64,000 nucleotides of DNA, from contig BSBG01000004.1 in assembly GCA_030159235.1 (NCBI GenBank), forward strand, positions 301,389 to 365,388. The letters are read 5' to 3'. The notes beneath the pieces were generated by a model. The model made no database searches, had not been told where the DNA came from, and was given only the letters and a program-made list of their open reading frames with translations. This document shows positions 1 to 8,006 of this stretch, piece after piece (within the stretch, counting starts at the first letter, position 1; each line of letters opens with the position of its first letter). The translations under genes and the position numbers were made by a program. This DNA comes from Bacillus safensis (GTDB taxonomy: Bacteria; Bacillota; Bacilli; Bacillales; Bacillaceae).

Positions 1-2
1 AT

Positions 3-248
3 GGCGGGATTAGGCTTGGGAAAAGCCCAGAAAGCATTAATATTGGCGAGGTTGTCCGCTATACAGAGGATGATTTAGTCATGGTTGAATGCTTTGATCC
101 GAAGAAAAACAGCTGTATCATCTCCCCGATTTGTTCATTAAAGCATGTACTTCATGAAGCACTCACTGCTTATTTAAGCGTTCTTGACCAATACACACTA
201 AAAGATTTAACACAAAACAAAGATGCTCTCAGAGAGATTCTGCTTTAA
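3..248 (+). CDS. nsrR: NsrR, Rrf2-family nitric-oxide-sensing repressor (3' part only)
   Basis: The last 81 codons of an Rrf2-family regulator enter from the left edge. The fragment starts in the glycine-rich wing after the helix-turn-helix (GGIRLG) and continues with a CF...SCIISPIC pattern. That supplies three cysteines with the spacing used by NsrR to hold its iron-sulfur cluster, which loses DNA binding on reaction with nitric oxide. It closely resembles B. subtilis NsrR (YhdE), and its neighbours yhdC and yhdB fit that locus. The DNA-binding half lies outside the window. Family assignment is strong; that it represses nitrosative-stress genes in this strain is inferred. Confidence 0.85.
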   Translation, partial: GGIRLGKSPESINIGEVVRYTEDDLVMVECFDPKKNSCIISPICSLKHVLHEALTAYLSVLDQYTLKDLTQNKDALREILL

Positions 249-281
249 GGCGAAAGAATTTTATTCTTTCGTCTTTTTCTT
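249..281 (+). terminator. Rho-independent terminator of nsrR
   Basis: A 9-bp inverted repeat (CGAAAGAAT / ATTCTTTCG) with a 3-base loop begins just after the nsrR stop and is followed by TCTTTTTCTTT. It separates nsrR from the catalase promoter. Confidence 0.8.
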
Positions 282-305
282 TACCTCCTTGTAATAATAA
301 TTTAT

Positions 306-320
306 TTAAAATTATTATAA
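306..320 (+). promoter_or_regulatory. PerR box upstream of the catalase
   Basis: The 15-mer TTAAAATTATTATAA differs at one position from the palindromic PerR consensus TTATAATTATTATAA. It lies just upstream of the -35 hexamer, where metal-bound PerR would block transcription until oxidised by peroxide. The match is seen directly; regulation by PerR is inferred from the family. Confidence 0.75.
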
Positions 321-327
321 ATAAATA

Positions 328-355
328 TTGACTATCATGTTTGATTCAATATAAT
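328..355 (+). promoter_or_regulatory. SigA-type promoter of the catalase gene
   Basis: TTGACT (328-333) and TATAAT (350-355) are separated by 16 bp. They lie about 55-80 bases before the catalase start codon and just downstream of the PerR box. AGGAGG at 395-400 is the ribosome binding site. Confidence 0.75.
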
Positions 356-408
356 TAGGGTATATAGATTGCTAGAAAACACTTTTTTGTTTACAGGAGG
401 AGAAAAGA

Positions 409-1884
409 ATGACAAATTCAAATCATAAAAATTTGACAACGAACCAAGGTGTGCCTGTTGGCGATAACCAAAACTCAAGAACAGCTGGTCACCGCGGACC
501 TTCCTTTCTTGATGATTACCATTTGATTGAAAAACTTGCACACTTTGATCGTGAACGTATTCCAGAGCGTGTCGTTCATGCAAGAGGCGCTGGCGCTTAT
601 GGTGTGTTTGAAGTAGAAAATAGCATGGAGAAACATACAAGAGCAGCCTTCTTAAGTGAAGAAGGGAAACAAACGGACGTTTTTGTTCGCTTCTCAACGG
701 TTATTCATCCTAAAGGTTCACCTGAAACATTGCGTGATCCGCGCGGCTTTGCTGTCAAATTTTATACTGAAGAAGGGAACTATGATTTAGTTGGTAACAA
801 CTTACCAATCTTCTTTATTCGTGATGCATTGAAATTCCCTGATATGGTTCACTCTCTCAAGCCAGATCCTGTAACCAATATTCAAGATCCTGACCGTTAT
901 TGGGATTTTATGACCTTAACACCTGAATCCACTCATATGCTCACATGGCTCTTTTCTGACGAAGGCATCCCTGCGAACTACGCTGAAATGCGCGGTTCTG
1001 GTGTGCATACATTTAGATGGGTCAACAAATACGGCGAAACAAAATATGTGAAATACCACTGGAGACCATCAGAAGGTATTCGCAATTTATCGATGGAAGA
1101 AGCAGCAGAAATTCAAGCAAACGATTTCCAGCATGCGACAAGAGATTTATATGACCGTATTGAAAAAGGCAACTACCCAGCATGGGACTTATATGTTCAG
1201 CTTATGCCGCTTAGCGACTATGACGAACTTGATTATGATCCATGCGATCCAACAAAGACGTGGAGCGAGGAAGATTACCCGCTTCAAAAAGTAGGTCGTA
1301 TGACACTCAACCGCAATCCTGAAAACTTTTTTGCTGAAACAGAACAATCTGCTTTCACGCCAAGTGCACTTGTTCCAGGGATTGAAGCATCTGAAGATAA
1401 ATTGCTACAAGGTCGTCTGTTCTCATATCCTGATACGCAGCGTCACCGTCTTGGTGCAAACTACATGCGCATTCCGGTGAACTGCCCTTATGCACCTGTA
1501 CACAATAACCAACAGGATGGCTTTATGACAACGACTCGTCCAAGCGGTCATATTAACTATGAACCAAACCGTTATGACGATCAGCCAAAAGAAAACCCTC
1601 ACTACAAAGAAAGTGAGCCAGTTCTTCACGGTGACCGTATGGTGAGACAAAAAATTGAAAAACCGAACGATTTCAAACAAGCTGGGGAAAAATATCGAAG
1701 CTACTCTGAGGAAGAGAAACAAGCATTGATCAAAAACCTAACGGCTGATTTGAAAGATGTAAATGACAAAACAAAATTACTTGCGATTTGCAACTTCTAT
1801 CGTGCCGATGAAGATTACGGACAACGTTTGGCGGATTCACTTGGTGTGGATATTCGCGCTTATCTTCAAGGAAGCATGAAGTAA
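409..1884 (+). CDS. katX2: KatX-type monofunctional heme catalase
   Basis: Decomposes hydrogen peroxide to water and oxygen in the cytoplasm. The 491-residue protein has the small-subunit clade-3 catalase fold, with active-site His57 (RVVHARGAGA), distal Asn130 (VGNN) and the proximal heme ligand Tyr340 in RLFSYPDTQRHR. Its sequence, including the stretch NIQDPDRYWDFMTL, is much closer to KatX (spore catalase of B. subtilis) than to vegetative KatA. The promoter nevertheless carries a PerR box, so it probably serves as the inducible vegetative catalase. The B. pumilus literature, as I recall it, calls such an enzyme KatX2. It sits between nsrR and yhdC, not beside the ssu genes as katA does in B. 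subtilis. The start is fixed by AGGAGG eight bases upstream. Confidence 0.95.
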   Translation: MTNSNHKNLTTNQGVPVGDNQNSRTAGHRGPSFLDDYHLIEKLAHFDRERIPERVVHARGAGAYGVFEVENSMEKHTRAAFLSEEGKQTDVFVRFSTVIHPKGSPETLRDPRGFAVKFYTEEGNYDLVGNNLPIFFIRDALKFPDMVHSLKPDPVTNIQDPDRYWDFMTLTPESTHMLTWLFSDEGIPANYAEMRGSGVHTFRWVNKYGETKYVKYHWRPSEGIRNLSMEEAAEIQANDFQHATRDLYDRIEKGNYPAWDLYVQLMPLSDYDELDYDPCDPTKTWSEEDYPLQKVGRMTLNRNPENFFAETEQSAFTPSALVPGIEASEDKLLQGRLFSYPDTQRHRLGANYMRIPVNCPYAPVHNNQQDGFMTTTRPSGHINYEPNRYDDQPKENPHYKESEPVLHGDRMVRQKIEKPNDFKQAGEKYRSYSEEEKQALIKNLTADLKDVNDKTKLLAICNFYRADEDYGQRLADSLGVDIRAYLQGSMK

Positions 1885-1920
1885 TTTTAATCGCCATGAA
1901 CATCTCTAATTAAAATGTTG

Positions 1921-1960
1921 GACAAAGGGCTAAAATGATCTTAATTTTAGCCCTTTTTTT
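1921..1960 (+). terminator. Catalase terminator, member of a local repeat family
   Basis: Inverted repeat GGGCTAAAAT / ATTTTAGCCC with a 7-base loop, followed by TTTTTTT. The left arm extends to GACAAAGGGCTAAAAT, identical to the arm of another hairpin at 7765-7803 and nearly identical to one at 7961-7999. The right arm here has decayed into the T tract. Confidence 0.85.
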
Positions 1961-1989
1961 ATTTTCAGATTAAGCTCCTAAGGTGTTTT

Positions 1990-2310
1990 TTATAGCCGGA
2001 ACACGTTAATACTAATTAAATGACCGGTCACCGGATGAAAATAAATTTCTGCGTGTGCAGCAAAGCGAGTTGAGCCTTCCTTCACAGTGACGCGAAACAC
2101 ATCTTTTGTCTGTTCATCATTCACTTGTGTACGGCCAATGTAATGATAATCGTTTAAAGCGGCACCTGCATATTCATCTTGCAATGCTGTGTATGCAAGT
2201 CTTTCCCAATTTTCTAGCGGCTGCACCGCTGCCTTTGATGCAGGATGGATCATCAAACTGCCCAGCAAAACCATTCCTGCTGCAAAAAGCATCCACAATT
2301 TCGGCTGCAT
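1990..2310 (-). CDS. yhdC: YhdC-like small secreted protein (DUF3889 type)
   Basis: A protein of about 106 residues with an N-terminal hydrophobic segment (LWMLFAAGMVLLGSLMI, then a small-residue ASKA site) suggesting a signal peptide. The mature part has W-ERLAYTALQDEY and YHYIGRTQV patterns like the YhdC/YqzG family of unknown function. The frame is open upstream to an ATG at 2373, but that start lacks a ribosome binding site and would bury the signal peptide. The ATG at 2310 gives the length I expect for YhdC, so I prefer it, although its own Shine-Dalgarno is weak. Synteny with yhdB supports the name. Function is unknown. Confidence 0.7.
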   Translation of the reverse strand: MQPKLWMLFAAGMVLLGSLMIHPASKAAVQPLENWERLAYTALQDEYAGAALNDYHYIGRTQVNDEQTKDVFRVTVKEGSTRFAAHAEIYFHPVTGHLISINVFRL

Positions 2311-2501
2311 GATATCATTGATCTCTCTTTCATCTATATTTTGTTTAGGTTTTGCTAGCCAGTCCTTTTTCATACATCAAGCATTTATTCAGCCTATAAT
2401 TCCCGGTACACGATTGATGCAGGCACCAACATTTCCCCTGAAAAAGTCGATATGATCCGAGCAAACTAATGAGGACTTCTCAAGGGAAAGGAGAAGGTTT
2501 A

Positions 2502-2750
2502 ATGAATGTGGCGGATTATGATAAAGCACTTTATTATACGCATCGCTCGCAATGGGATAATTTACTTATTCTTATGGTACGTACGCAAGATGACTTGCTC
2601 TCGAAACGTATTGAGCATTTCTTACATGCGTATCAATTTAACCGGAACGATGCAGATGTTGAAAAATGTTTATATGGACTCCTGCAATACATTGACCACG
2701 CCTCTGAAGCTGCTGCTTCTGAAGCTTATGCACAACCGATGTACACATAA
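2502..2750 (+). CDS. yhdB: YhdB-like small conserved protein
   Basis: An 82-residue soluble protein (MNVADYDKALYYTHRSQWDN...) similar in length and position to B. subtilis YhdB, whose function is unknown. The start at 2502 follows AAAGGAG at ideal spacing; the longer open frame from 2469 has no such signal. It is rich in aromatic and charged residues and has no membrane segment. It converges on the GNAT gene, sharing a bidirectional terminator. Confidence 0.75.
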   Translation: MNVADYDKALYYTHRSQWDNLLILMVRTQDDLLSKRIEHFLHAYQFNRNDADVEKCLYGLLQYIDHASEAAASEAYAQPMYT

Positions 2751-2777
2751 AGAAAAAGGCTGATTTTCAGCCTTTTT
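2749..2777 (+). terminator. Bidirectional terminator between yhdB and the GNAT gene
   Basis: AAAAAGGCTG-atttt-CAGCCTTTTT, a perfect stem with A and T tracts on both sides, so it can end transcription on either strand. Confidence 0.85.
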
Positions 2778-2785
2778 ACATACCT

Positions 2786-3670
2786 TTAACAGTGCGCTGT
2801 GATTGGAAACATAAAGTGGCCTAATGCCCAATCTTCTTTTGTGTAAATAAACAGTGCATCCTCGTCATTTGGTGTCGTGACCGCCTGTAAGCCGTGAATT
2901 GACGTATCTGGCGTAAAATAGAAAATCACTTTTTCCGTCGTTTCCTTGACAATGCTTGCGACAACTTCTTCTACATTTGGCTTTTGAAGCGAGATGATAT
3001 CAAACACATGCATCGTTTCATTTTCTTCATTCATCAGCACAATGGTATCTAGCGTTTCAATATAAAATATGGCATCTGGCCATACTAATGTAAAATAAAA
3101 CATCAATAAGCTGCCATGATCCTTGGCGTCCAATGTCATTGAGCCCGTTTGACGATTTTCTGCAAACTGTTCAATTAATGGCAGGTCTTGCTCCAATGTC
3201 AGTTGCTTGAGTTGTACATCTTTTTTCATTTGAATGACGCTTTTATTAACATCTAGGCTAAATTCACTTTCGTGATAACGGGTAAAGCCAAACCTCGGAT
3301 AAAAATTCAGCACGGATTCATTGGCAAAAAGAAAGATCATATCACAATCATGTTCGTATTGATCCATGATATGCTGCATTAACTTTGTCGCTAATCCTTT
3401 GTGACGATAGGCTTGATCTGTCATTACCGTACCGATTTGAACAGCCCGATACGTTTGACCATCAATGATCACAGACATGAGATAGACGGAAGCGTTGGAA
3501 ATCACCTTCCCGTCATGTACAAAGGAATAAGGAATATATTTTTTATCCCAGTATCCCCTTTTGTACCAGTCACTAAAATCCAAATCAAATGTATCGATCG
3601 CAAGCTGATTAAAGCTCTCTTTCAATTTGTGATCATGACGATAATCACTTACTAATTCATATTTCTCCAC
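2786..3670 (-). CDS. GNAT-family N-acetyltransferase
   Basis: A 294-residue protein whose first 150 residues form a GCN5-related acetyltransferase domain. Motif A is visible as IGTVMTDQAYRHKGLATKLM (acetyl-CoA pyrophosphate loop RHKGLA), followed by LFANESVLNFYPRFGF. The C-terminal half is a separate domain, as in Eis-like or YitI-type two-domain GNATs. The substrate cannot be told. Translation starts at GTG 3670 behind AGGAGG. B. subtilis has azoreductase yhdA at this position, so the locus has been rearranged. Confidence 0.8.
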   Translation of the reverse strand: MEKYELVSDYRHDHKLKESFNQLAIDTFDLDFSDWYKRGYWDKKYIPYSFVHDGKVISNASVYLMSVIIDGQTYRAVQIGTVMTDQAYRHKGLATKLMQHIMDQYEHDCDMIFLFANESVLNFYPRFGFTRYHESEFSLDVNKSVIQMKKDVQLKQLTLEQDLPLIEQFAENRQTGSMTLDAKDHGSLLMFYFTLVWPDAIFYIETLDTIVLMNEENETMHVFDIISLQKPNVEEVVASIVKETTEKVIFYFTPDTSIHGLQAVTTPNDEDALFIYTKEDWALGHFMFPITAHC

Positions 3671-3730
3671 TTTGTTTTCCTCCTATTATAGATTTACCTG
3701 TGATTGACCAGTTCATCACCTCCTTTAAAA

Positions 3731-3772
3731 TAAAAAAAGACTTGCTGAGCATACACTCATCAAGTCTTTTTT
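3731..3772 (-). terminator. Terminator downstream of yhcZ
   Basis: AAAAGACTTG and CAAGTCTTTT arms around a 16-base loop containing a second small palindrome, with A and T runs outside. It ends the yhcYZ transcript before the GNAT gene; the stretch 3773-3921 holds nothing else recognisable. Confidence 0.7.
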
Positions 3773-3921
3773 GGTATTTCTATTAGAAATTAGACTGTCT
3801 ATGCTTCTCCTTCACGCAAAAGGGCACGTCAAATAAACCAACATCTGTGCTCTTTTTTATTCAATTCATTGAATTGAATGTGCGCTTAAAAGTTTTAGCA
3901 TAACGGTTAAATTCCTTTCTG

Positions 3922-4572
3922 TCATAGCAGCTCTTTTGGCTGGTTTTTTTGATAATCGACTGCATATAGAGCCGCTTGGGTTCGATCTGCCAGCTCTAGC
4001 TTTGATAATACATGAGATACGTGCGTTTTGACAGTCTTTTCAGAAATAAACAGCGATGAGGCAATTTCTTTGTTGCTTTTGCCCTTTGCAATTTCAAATA
4101 GGACATCTCGCTCTCGATTGGTCAGCTCTTTCATCAATGTCCATTTCTGTTCTTTTGGTTCTGTCAAATGCTGCACAAGAAAGGTCGTGATATGACCATC
4201 TAGCTGATAGGTGCCATTTTGTACTTCAATCATTGTTGTGAGCAGCTTTTCAGGTGCAACGTCCTTTAACTGATAGGCTTTCGCCCCTGCTTGAATGGCA
4301 GGAATGACATAATCCTTATCCGCATAGCTTGTCAGGATCACAATGCGGGTGTCCGGCATTTCCAGCGTCATTTGTTTCGTTGCCTCAATCCCATTCATCA
4401 CGGGCATAGACAAATCCATTAAGACAATATCAGGCTGAGTTTGCCTAACAACCTCTAAAGCCTCTTCCCCATTAGATGCCTCACCAACGATGTCCACATC
4501 AGGCTGTGTTTGCAAGAAAAACACCAGCCCTTTTCTCACAATATGATGATCATCTGCAATAACGACTCTCAT
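3922..4572 (-). CDS. yhcZ: YhcZ, LuxR/NarL-family response regulator
   Basis: The 216-residue protein has a receiver domain (about 1-118) with Asp7/Asp8, phospho-acceptor Asp53 (LMDLSMP), a switch Thr in ILTSYAD and a conserved Lys in YQLKD. A LuxR-type helix-turn-helix follows (about 148-205, LTNRERDVLFEIAKGKSNKEIA). It would be phosphorylated by the overlapping kinase YhcY and bind DNA. The ATGA overlap of four bases with yhcY indicates translational coupling. Target genes are unknown. Confidence 0.92.
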   Translation of the reverse strand: MRVVIADDHHIVRKGLVFFLQTQPDVDIVGEASNGEEALEVVRQTQPDIVLMDLSMPVMNGIEATKQMTLEMPDTRIVILTSYADKDYVIPAIQAGAKAYQLKDVAPEKLLTTMIEVQNGTYQLDGHITTFLVQHLTEPKEQKWTLMKELTNRERDVLFEIAKGKSNKEIASSLFISEKTVKTHVSHVLSKLELADRTQAALYAVDYQKNQPKELL

Positions 4573-5714
4573 GACGATCCCTTCCTCTCTTGTGAAAATG
4601 GCACTTTTACATGAATCATGGTTCCTTTACCTAATTCAGAATTGATACAAAACGTACCACCGGCTCTTCGGATGCGGTCAGACATCCCTTTCAGTCCAAG
4701 GGAAGGAAGGCTCATCTGCTCGTCATACTGAAATCCTTTTCCGCTATCAATGATTTTCATTTCAAACGTGTCTTTTGATTGATTAAGTTTGACCTCGACT
4801 TCCTCTACTCCCGCATGCTTTTGACAATTATTCAGTGCTTCTTGACATACACGGAACAACATTTCATGCTGCGAATGGTCCATCTCCATACAGCCTGATA
4901 AAGATAATTTGCAGCGCAATCCTAAAAGCTTTGCGTACTCTTCAATGCCTGTCGTAAACCCTTTTTCAATGCCTCTTGGTCTAAGCTGCCAAATGAGTGA
5001 ACGCATTTCAATCAGGGCATCTTGTGACAAATGCTGAATAAAATCAATCATTTCCCCTAGATTCTGATCGTTGGTCATTTGACGGGCGGCCTTAGCCGTC
5101 AGACTGACCGAGAACAGCATTTGGTTGACCGAATCATGTAAGTCCTGTGCCAGCCGGTTCCTTTCTTGTAAAAGGGCGTGCTGCTGTTCATTTTGCACAA
5201 GCTTCATCCGCTGAATGGCTGTGCCAATTTGAAGTGCAATGCTTTCAAGTAAATTCAGCTCTTCTTGTGTAAATGTGACTTTTCCCTTTGCCGCCACATT
5301 TAATAAGCCGAACGTACGCTTACACGCTTGTAGCGGCACCGTCGCATGATGTGTAATCCCTTCTGTATCTCCAAGCTTTTGCTCAATCGCCGTTTCAATC
5401 CGTTTGCAATTCATAATGTTGGTGGCCGATTGTAGTGAGCCTTTCGTGTATCGGTTGATGCAATAACAATCATTTTGACACATGAGCTGCTGTCGATGCT
5501 TCGAGAGTGCTTCAGGTAAGGAAACCTCTGCCATCAGTTCATATGACCCGTCTTTTTCTATAAAATAAATCCATGCTGAATGAAAGCCTGTGACATCCAT
5601 CAGCATTTGGAGCACTTCATGAAGCGTATCTTTCATTTCCATGCCTTCGTTTAGCTTTTCAGCAATTTCTTTTAACGTTTCTAATGTTTTAACCTTCTCT
5701 TGGTATTCTCCCAT
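4569..5714 (-). CDS. yhcY: YhcY, GAF-domain sensor histidine kinase
   Basis: A soluble NarX/DegS-type kinase of 381 residues. It has an N-terminal GAF domain (about 15-180), then the HisKA_3 dimerisation helix with the phospho-accepting His in RNRLAQDLHDSVNQ, and a C-terminal HATPase domain (NNCQKHAG N-box, DSGKGF and GLKGMSDR). There are no membrane helices, so the signal is cytoplasmic. Three cysteines in CQNDCYCIN within the GAF domain could bind a metal or sense redox. I start the gene at 5714 behind GGGGGT; the open frame to 5750 lacks a ribosome binding site and reaches the promoter. Confidence 0.9.
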   Translation of the reverse strand: MGEYQEKVKTLETLKEIAEKLNEGMEMKDTLHEVLQMLMDVTGFHSAWIYFIEKDGSYELMAEVSLPEALSKHRQQLMCQNDCYCINRYTKGSLQSATNIMNCKRIETAIEQKLGDTEGITHHATVPLQACKRTFGLLNVAAKGKVTFTQEELNLLESIALQIGTAIQRMKLVQNEQQHALLQERNRLAQDLHDSVNQMLFSVSLTAKAARQMTNDQNLGEMIDFIQHLSQDALIEMRSLIWQLRPRGIEKGFTTGIEEYAKLLGLRCKLSLSGCMEMDHSQHEMLFRVCQEALNNCQKHAGVEEVEVKLNQSKDTFEMKIIDSGKGFQYDEQMSLPSLGLKGMSDRIRRAGGTFCINSELGKGTMIHVKVPFSQERKGSS

Positions 5715-5757
5715 GCTGTTTACCCCCGGCATGCTGACTTCTCTAATCATTACGATG

Positions 5758-5766
5758 ATTATACCA
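5758..5766 (-). promoter_or_regulatory. Extended -10 element of yhcYZ
   Basis: On the minus strand the sequence TGGTATAAT is a perfect extended -10 (TGnTATAAT), about 44 bases before the preferred yhcY start. No good -35 is seen at 17 bp, as is common for extended -10 promoters. Confidence 0.55.
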
Positions 5767-5824
5767 TGAGTAGCCTGCTAACCCTTTCTCCAAAAGAATG
5801 ATTTCTTCTCATCCTTTTGGCTGA

Positions 5825-5858
5825 GAAAAAAGCCATCAAGCATTTTTGCAAGATGGCC
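5825..5858 (-). terminator. Terminator of pgcA
   Basis: GCCATC / GATGGC stem with a 14-base loop and TTTTTT on the minus strand, eleven bases past the pgcA stop codon. Confidence 0.75.
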
Positions 5859-5868
5859 TCGTCTTTCG

Positions 5869-7614
5869 TTATTTAGCTGTTTCTTCCACAATATCATAAA
5901 CCACTTTCATCACTTCTTCTGACAGATGCTTCAGTTTTTCTTCGCTGTCTGTTAAAGACGTGCCTTTGACTGCAATATAAAATTTCACTTTAGGCTCAGT
6001 GCCAGAAGGTCTTAAGCAGAACCATGAGCCATCCTCAAGGAAATACTTCAACACATTTGATGCTGGCAGGTGAATGGTTTCTTCTTTCTTTTCAGCCACA
6101 AGATGTCTTTCACTTGATTGGTAATCCTCAATCACTGTGATCCGCTGTCCTGCGATGGCAACTGGCGGATTTGTTCTAAAAGTATGAAGGATGGCTGCAA
6201 TCTGCTCTGCCCCTTCTTTTCCTTTTAAGGTTAACGATTTTAATCCTTCTCTGTAAAAACCAAACTCCTTGAAAATATCAACAAGCGCATCATACAAGGA
6301 CTTACCTTGTTTTTTATAAAAGGCAGCGACTTCAACCGCTAACAGTGCCGCTTGCACTGCATCTTTATCTCGTGCAAAGTCACCGATCAAATAGCCATAG
6401 CTTTCTTCATAACCGAATTGAAATGTGTATTCTCCGCTCTTTTCAAATTGTTTGATTTTTTCTCCAATGAATTTAAAGCCAGTGAGTGTGTCTATCGTGT
6501 CGGCACCAAAGGCTGATGCAACAGCACGACCAAGCTCACTTGTGACAATGGTTTTCATCACGACGGGACGAGACGGCAGCTGACCCAGCTTTTGCTTTTC
6601 AGACAATAAATAATGAAGCAGTAAGGCTCCTGTTTGGTTGCCTGTTAAGACGGTAAATTCTCCATCGTGATTTCTGACCGCAATGCCTAACCTGTCAGCA
6701 TCTGGATCTGTTGCAATGAGAATATCAGCATTTTGCTTTTCGCCGAGCTTGATAGCATACTCAAATGCTGCATGCTCCTCTGGATTCGGCGAGGTCACTG
6801 TTGAGAATTGTGGATCTGGTTTTTCCTGCTCAGGCACAACAGTGACATGCTGATAGCCAAGAGCCTGAAGCCCGTTTCTGACAGGGTGATTGGCTGTACC
6901 ATGAAGCGGAGTAAATACGACTTTGACATCGACCTCATTTGCCAGCTCAGGATGCACACGAATGGTTTTTAATTTTTCAATATAGGCATGATCGATTTTT
7001 TCTCCGATCATCTTGATCAGCCCTTGCTGTTTTAGCGTTTCCTCAGGTTCAACTGAAATTGATAGTTCATTTTCAATTGCGTCTACTTCTTGAATGACTT
7101 GATCTGCTTCAAATGGAGGCAGCTGCCCGCCATCTTCACCATACACTTTATAGCCATTATATTCTGGTGGATTATGACTTGCTGTCACGACAATTCCGGC
7201 AAATGCATGCAGCTCACGAACAGCAAAGGAGAGCTCAGGTGTCGGACGCAGTTCATCAAATACGTATGTTTGAATACCTTGTGAAGCAAGTGTTTTAGCT
7301 GCTTCCATTGCAAATTCGGGCGATTTATGGCGCGAATCATATGCAATGGCGACGCCTCTTTTTTTTGCATCCTCTCCATGTTTCGCAATATACGCAGCAA
7401 GACCTGCTGATGCTTTACGAACAGTGTAAACATTCATTCGGTTTGTGCCTGCACCAATCTCACCGCGCATTCCTCCAGTGCCGAACTCAAGGTTTTTGTA
7501 GAAACACTCTTCAAGTGCTTGATCATCATCTTGATGCGCTTCTAGCCATTCCCTTAGCTCAGTATCCAGGTGCTTCTCATTGATCCATCGCTCATAATTC
7601 GTCTTCCAACTCAT
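5869..7614 (-). CDS. pgcA: PgcA, alpha-phosphoglucomutase
   Basis: Interconverts glucose-6-phosphate and glucose-1-phosphate, supplying UDP-glucose for glycolipid anchors, teichoic acid glucosylation and osmoprotection. The 581-residue phosphohexomutase shows the catalytic phosphoserine Ser146 ([15 protein letters not shown]), the metal loop DPDADRLG, the sugar-binding loop GYEESYG and the phosphate loop RPSGTEPK. Length and position match B. subtilis PgcA (YhxB). ATG 7614 follows GGGGAGG. Glucolipid supply links it to the LTA synthase at 56.5-58.5 kb. Confidence 0.95.
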   Translation of the reverse strand: MSWKTNYERWINEKHLDTELREWLEAHQDDDQALEECFYKNLEFGTGGMRGEIGAGTNRMNVYTVRKASAGLAAYIAKHGEDAKKRGVAIAYDSRHKSPEFAMEAAKTLASQGIQTYVFDELRPTPELSFAVRELHAFAGIVVTASHNPPEYNGYKVYGEDGGQLPPFEADQVIQEVDAIENELSISVEPEETLKQQGLIKMIGEKIDHAYIEKLKTIRVHPELANEVDVKVVFTPLHGTANHPVRNGLQALGYQHVTVVPEQEKPDPQFSTVTSPNPEEHAAFEYAIKLGEKQNADILIATDPDADRLGIAVRNHDGEFTVLTGNQTGALLLHYLLSEKQKLGQLPSRPVVMKTIVTSELGRAVASAFGADTIDTLTGFKFIGEKIKQFEKSGEYTFQFGYEESYGYLIGDFARDKDAVQAALLAVEVAAFYKKQGKSLYDALVDIFKEFGFYREGLKSLTLKGKEGAEQIAAILHTFRTNPPVAIAGQRITVIEDYQSSERHLVAEKKEETIHLPASNVLKYFLEDGSWFCLRPSGTEPKVKFYIAVKGTSLTDSEEKLKHLSEEVMKVVYDIVEETAK

Positions 7615-7735
7615 GGTCGTCCTCCCCAGCTCTTATCATCAATAAAATAACATCTACTGTTATTTTATATGGAATCATCCTTTATGTCATGCTATATCAT
7701 TAGCAGCTGGAGAAAATGCTGAACAAATAAAAAAA

Positions 7736-8006
7736 GCCGATACATGATCGGCTTTCAGATTGTTGACAAAGGGCTAAAATGTTCTTGATTTTAGCCCTTT
7801 GTCTTCTTTTCAGCGTGATAGAAAACCTTTGCAGTCTAGGAAGGACGAGCACCGGAACGGAGCGAATTTGACATTCGTGAGTACCGGCGCGCAGGCCTGA
7901 CACCGAATGCGAGGGTTTGTCTACGCGCTGAGCCGATACATGATCGGCTTTCAGATTGTTGACAAAGAGCTAAAATGATCTTGATTTTAGCCCTTTGTCT
8001 TCTTTT
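7736..8006. repeat. Direct repeat of a 75-bp hairpin module flanking a GC-rich insert
   Basis: Bases 7736-7810 and 7932-8006 are near-identical 75-bp modules 196 bp apart, with only two differences noticed. Each contains GCCGATACATGATCGGC and a 16-bp arm hairpin (GACAAAGGGCTAAAAT / ATTTTAGCCCTTTGTC at 7765-7803 and 7961-7999). Between them (7811-7931) lies a GC-rich structured segment. The right module forms the terminator region of glpD. A third relative of the hairpin ends the catalase gene. It resembles a dispersed intergenic repeat. Confidence 0.8.
7849..7890. other. GC-rich nested hairpin inside the intergenic repeat
   Basis: GCACCGG (7849-7855) pairs with CCGGCGC (7884-7890) with one mismatch, and CGAAT / ATTCG (7863-7877) form an inner stem. 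The surrounding bases 7830-7930 are much richer in G+C than the neighbouring spacer and have no plausible gene. I recall similar segments elsewhere in this Bacillus group but cannot verify that here. Confidence 0.5.

Noticed and set aside
335..697. 120-codon open frame on the minus strand over the catalase start
   Set aside because: It overlaps the PerR-controlled promoter and the catalase coding region, has no ribosome site and a composition like an antisense shadow.
7700..7903. 67-codon frame across the repeat after pgcA
   Set aside because: It runs through two hairpins and the GC-rich element; no start signal; explained better as repeat DNA.
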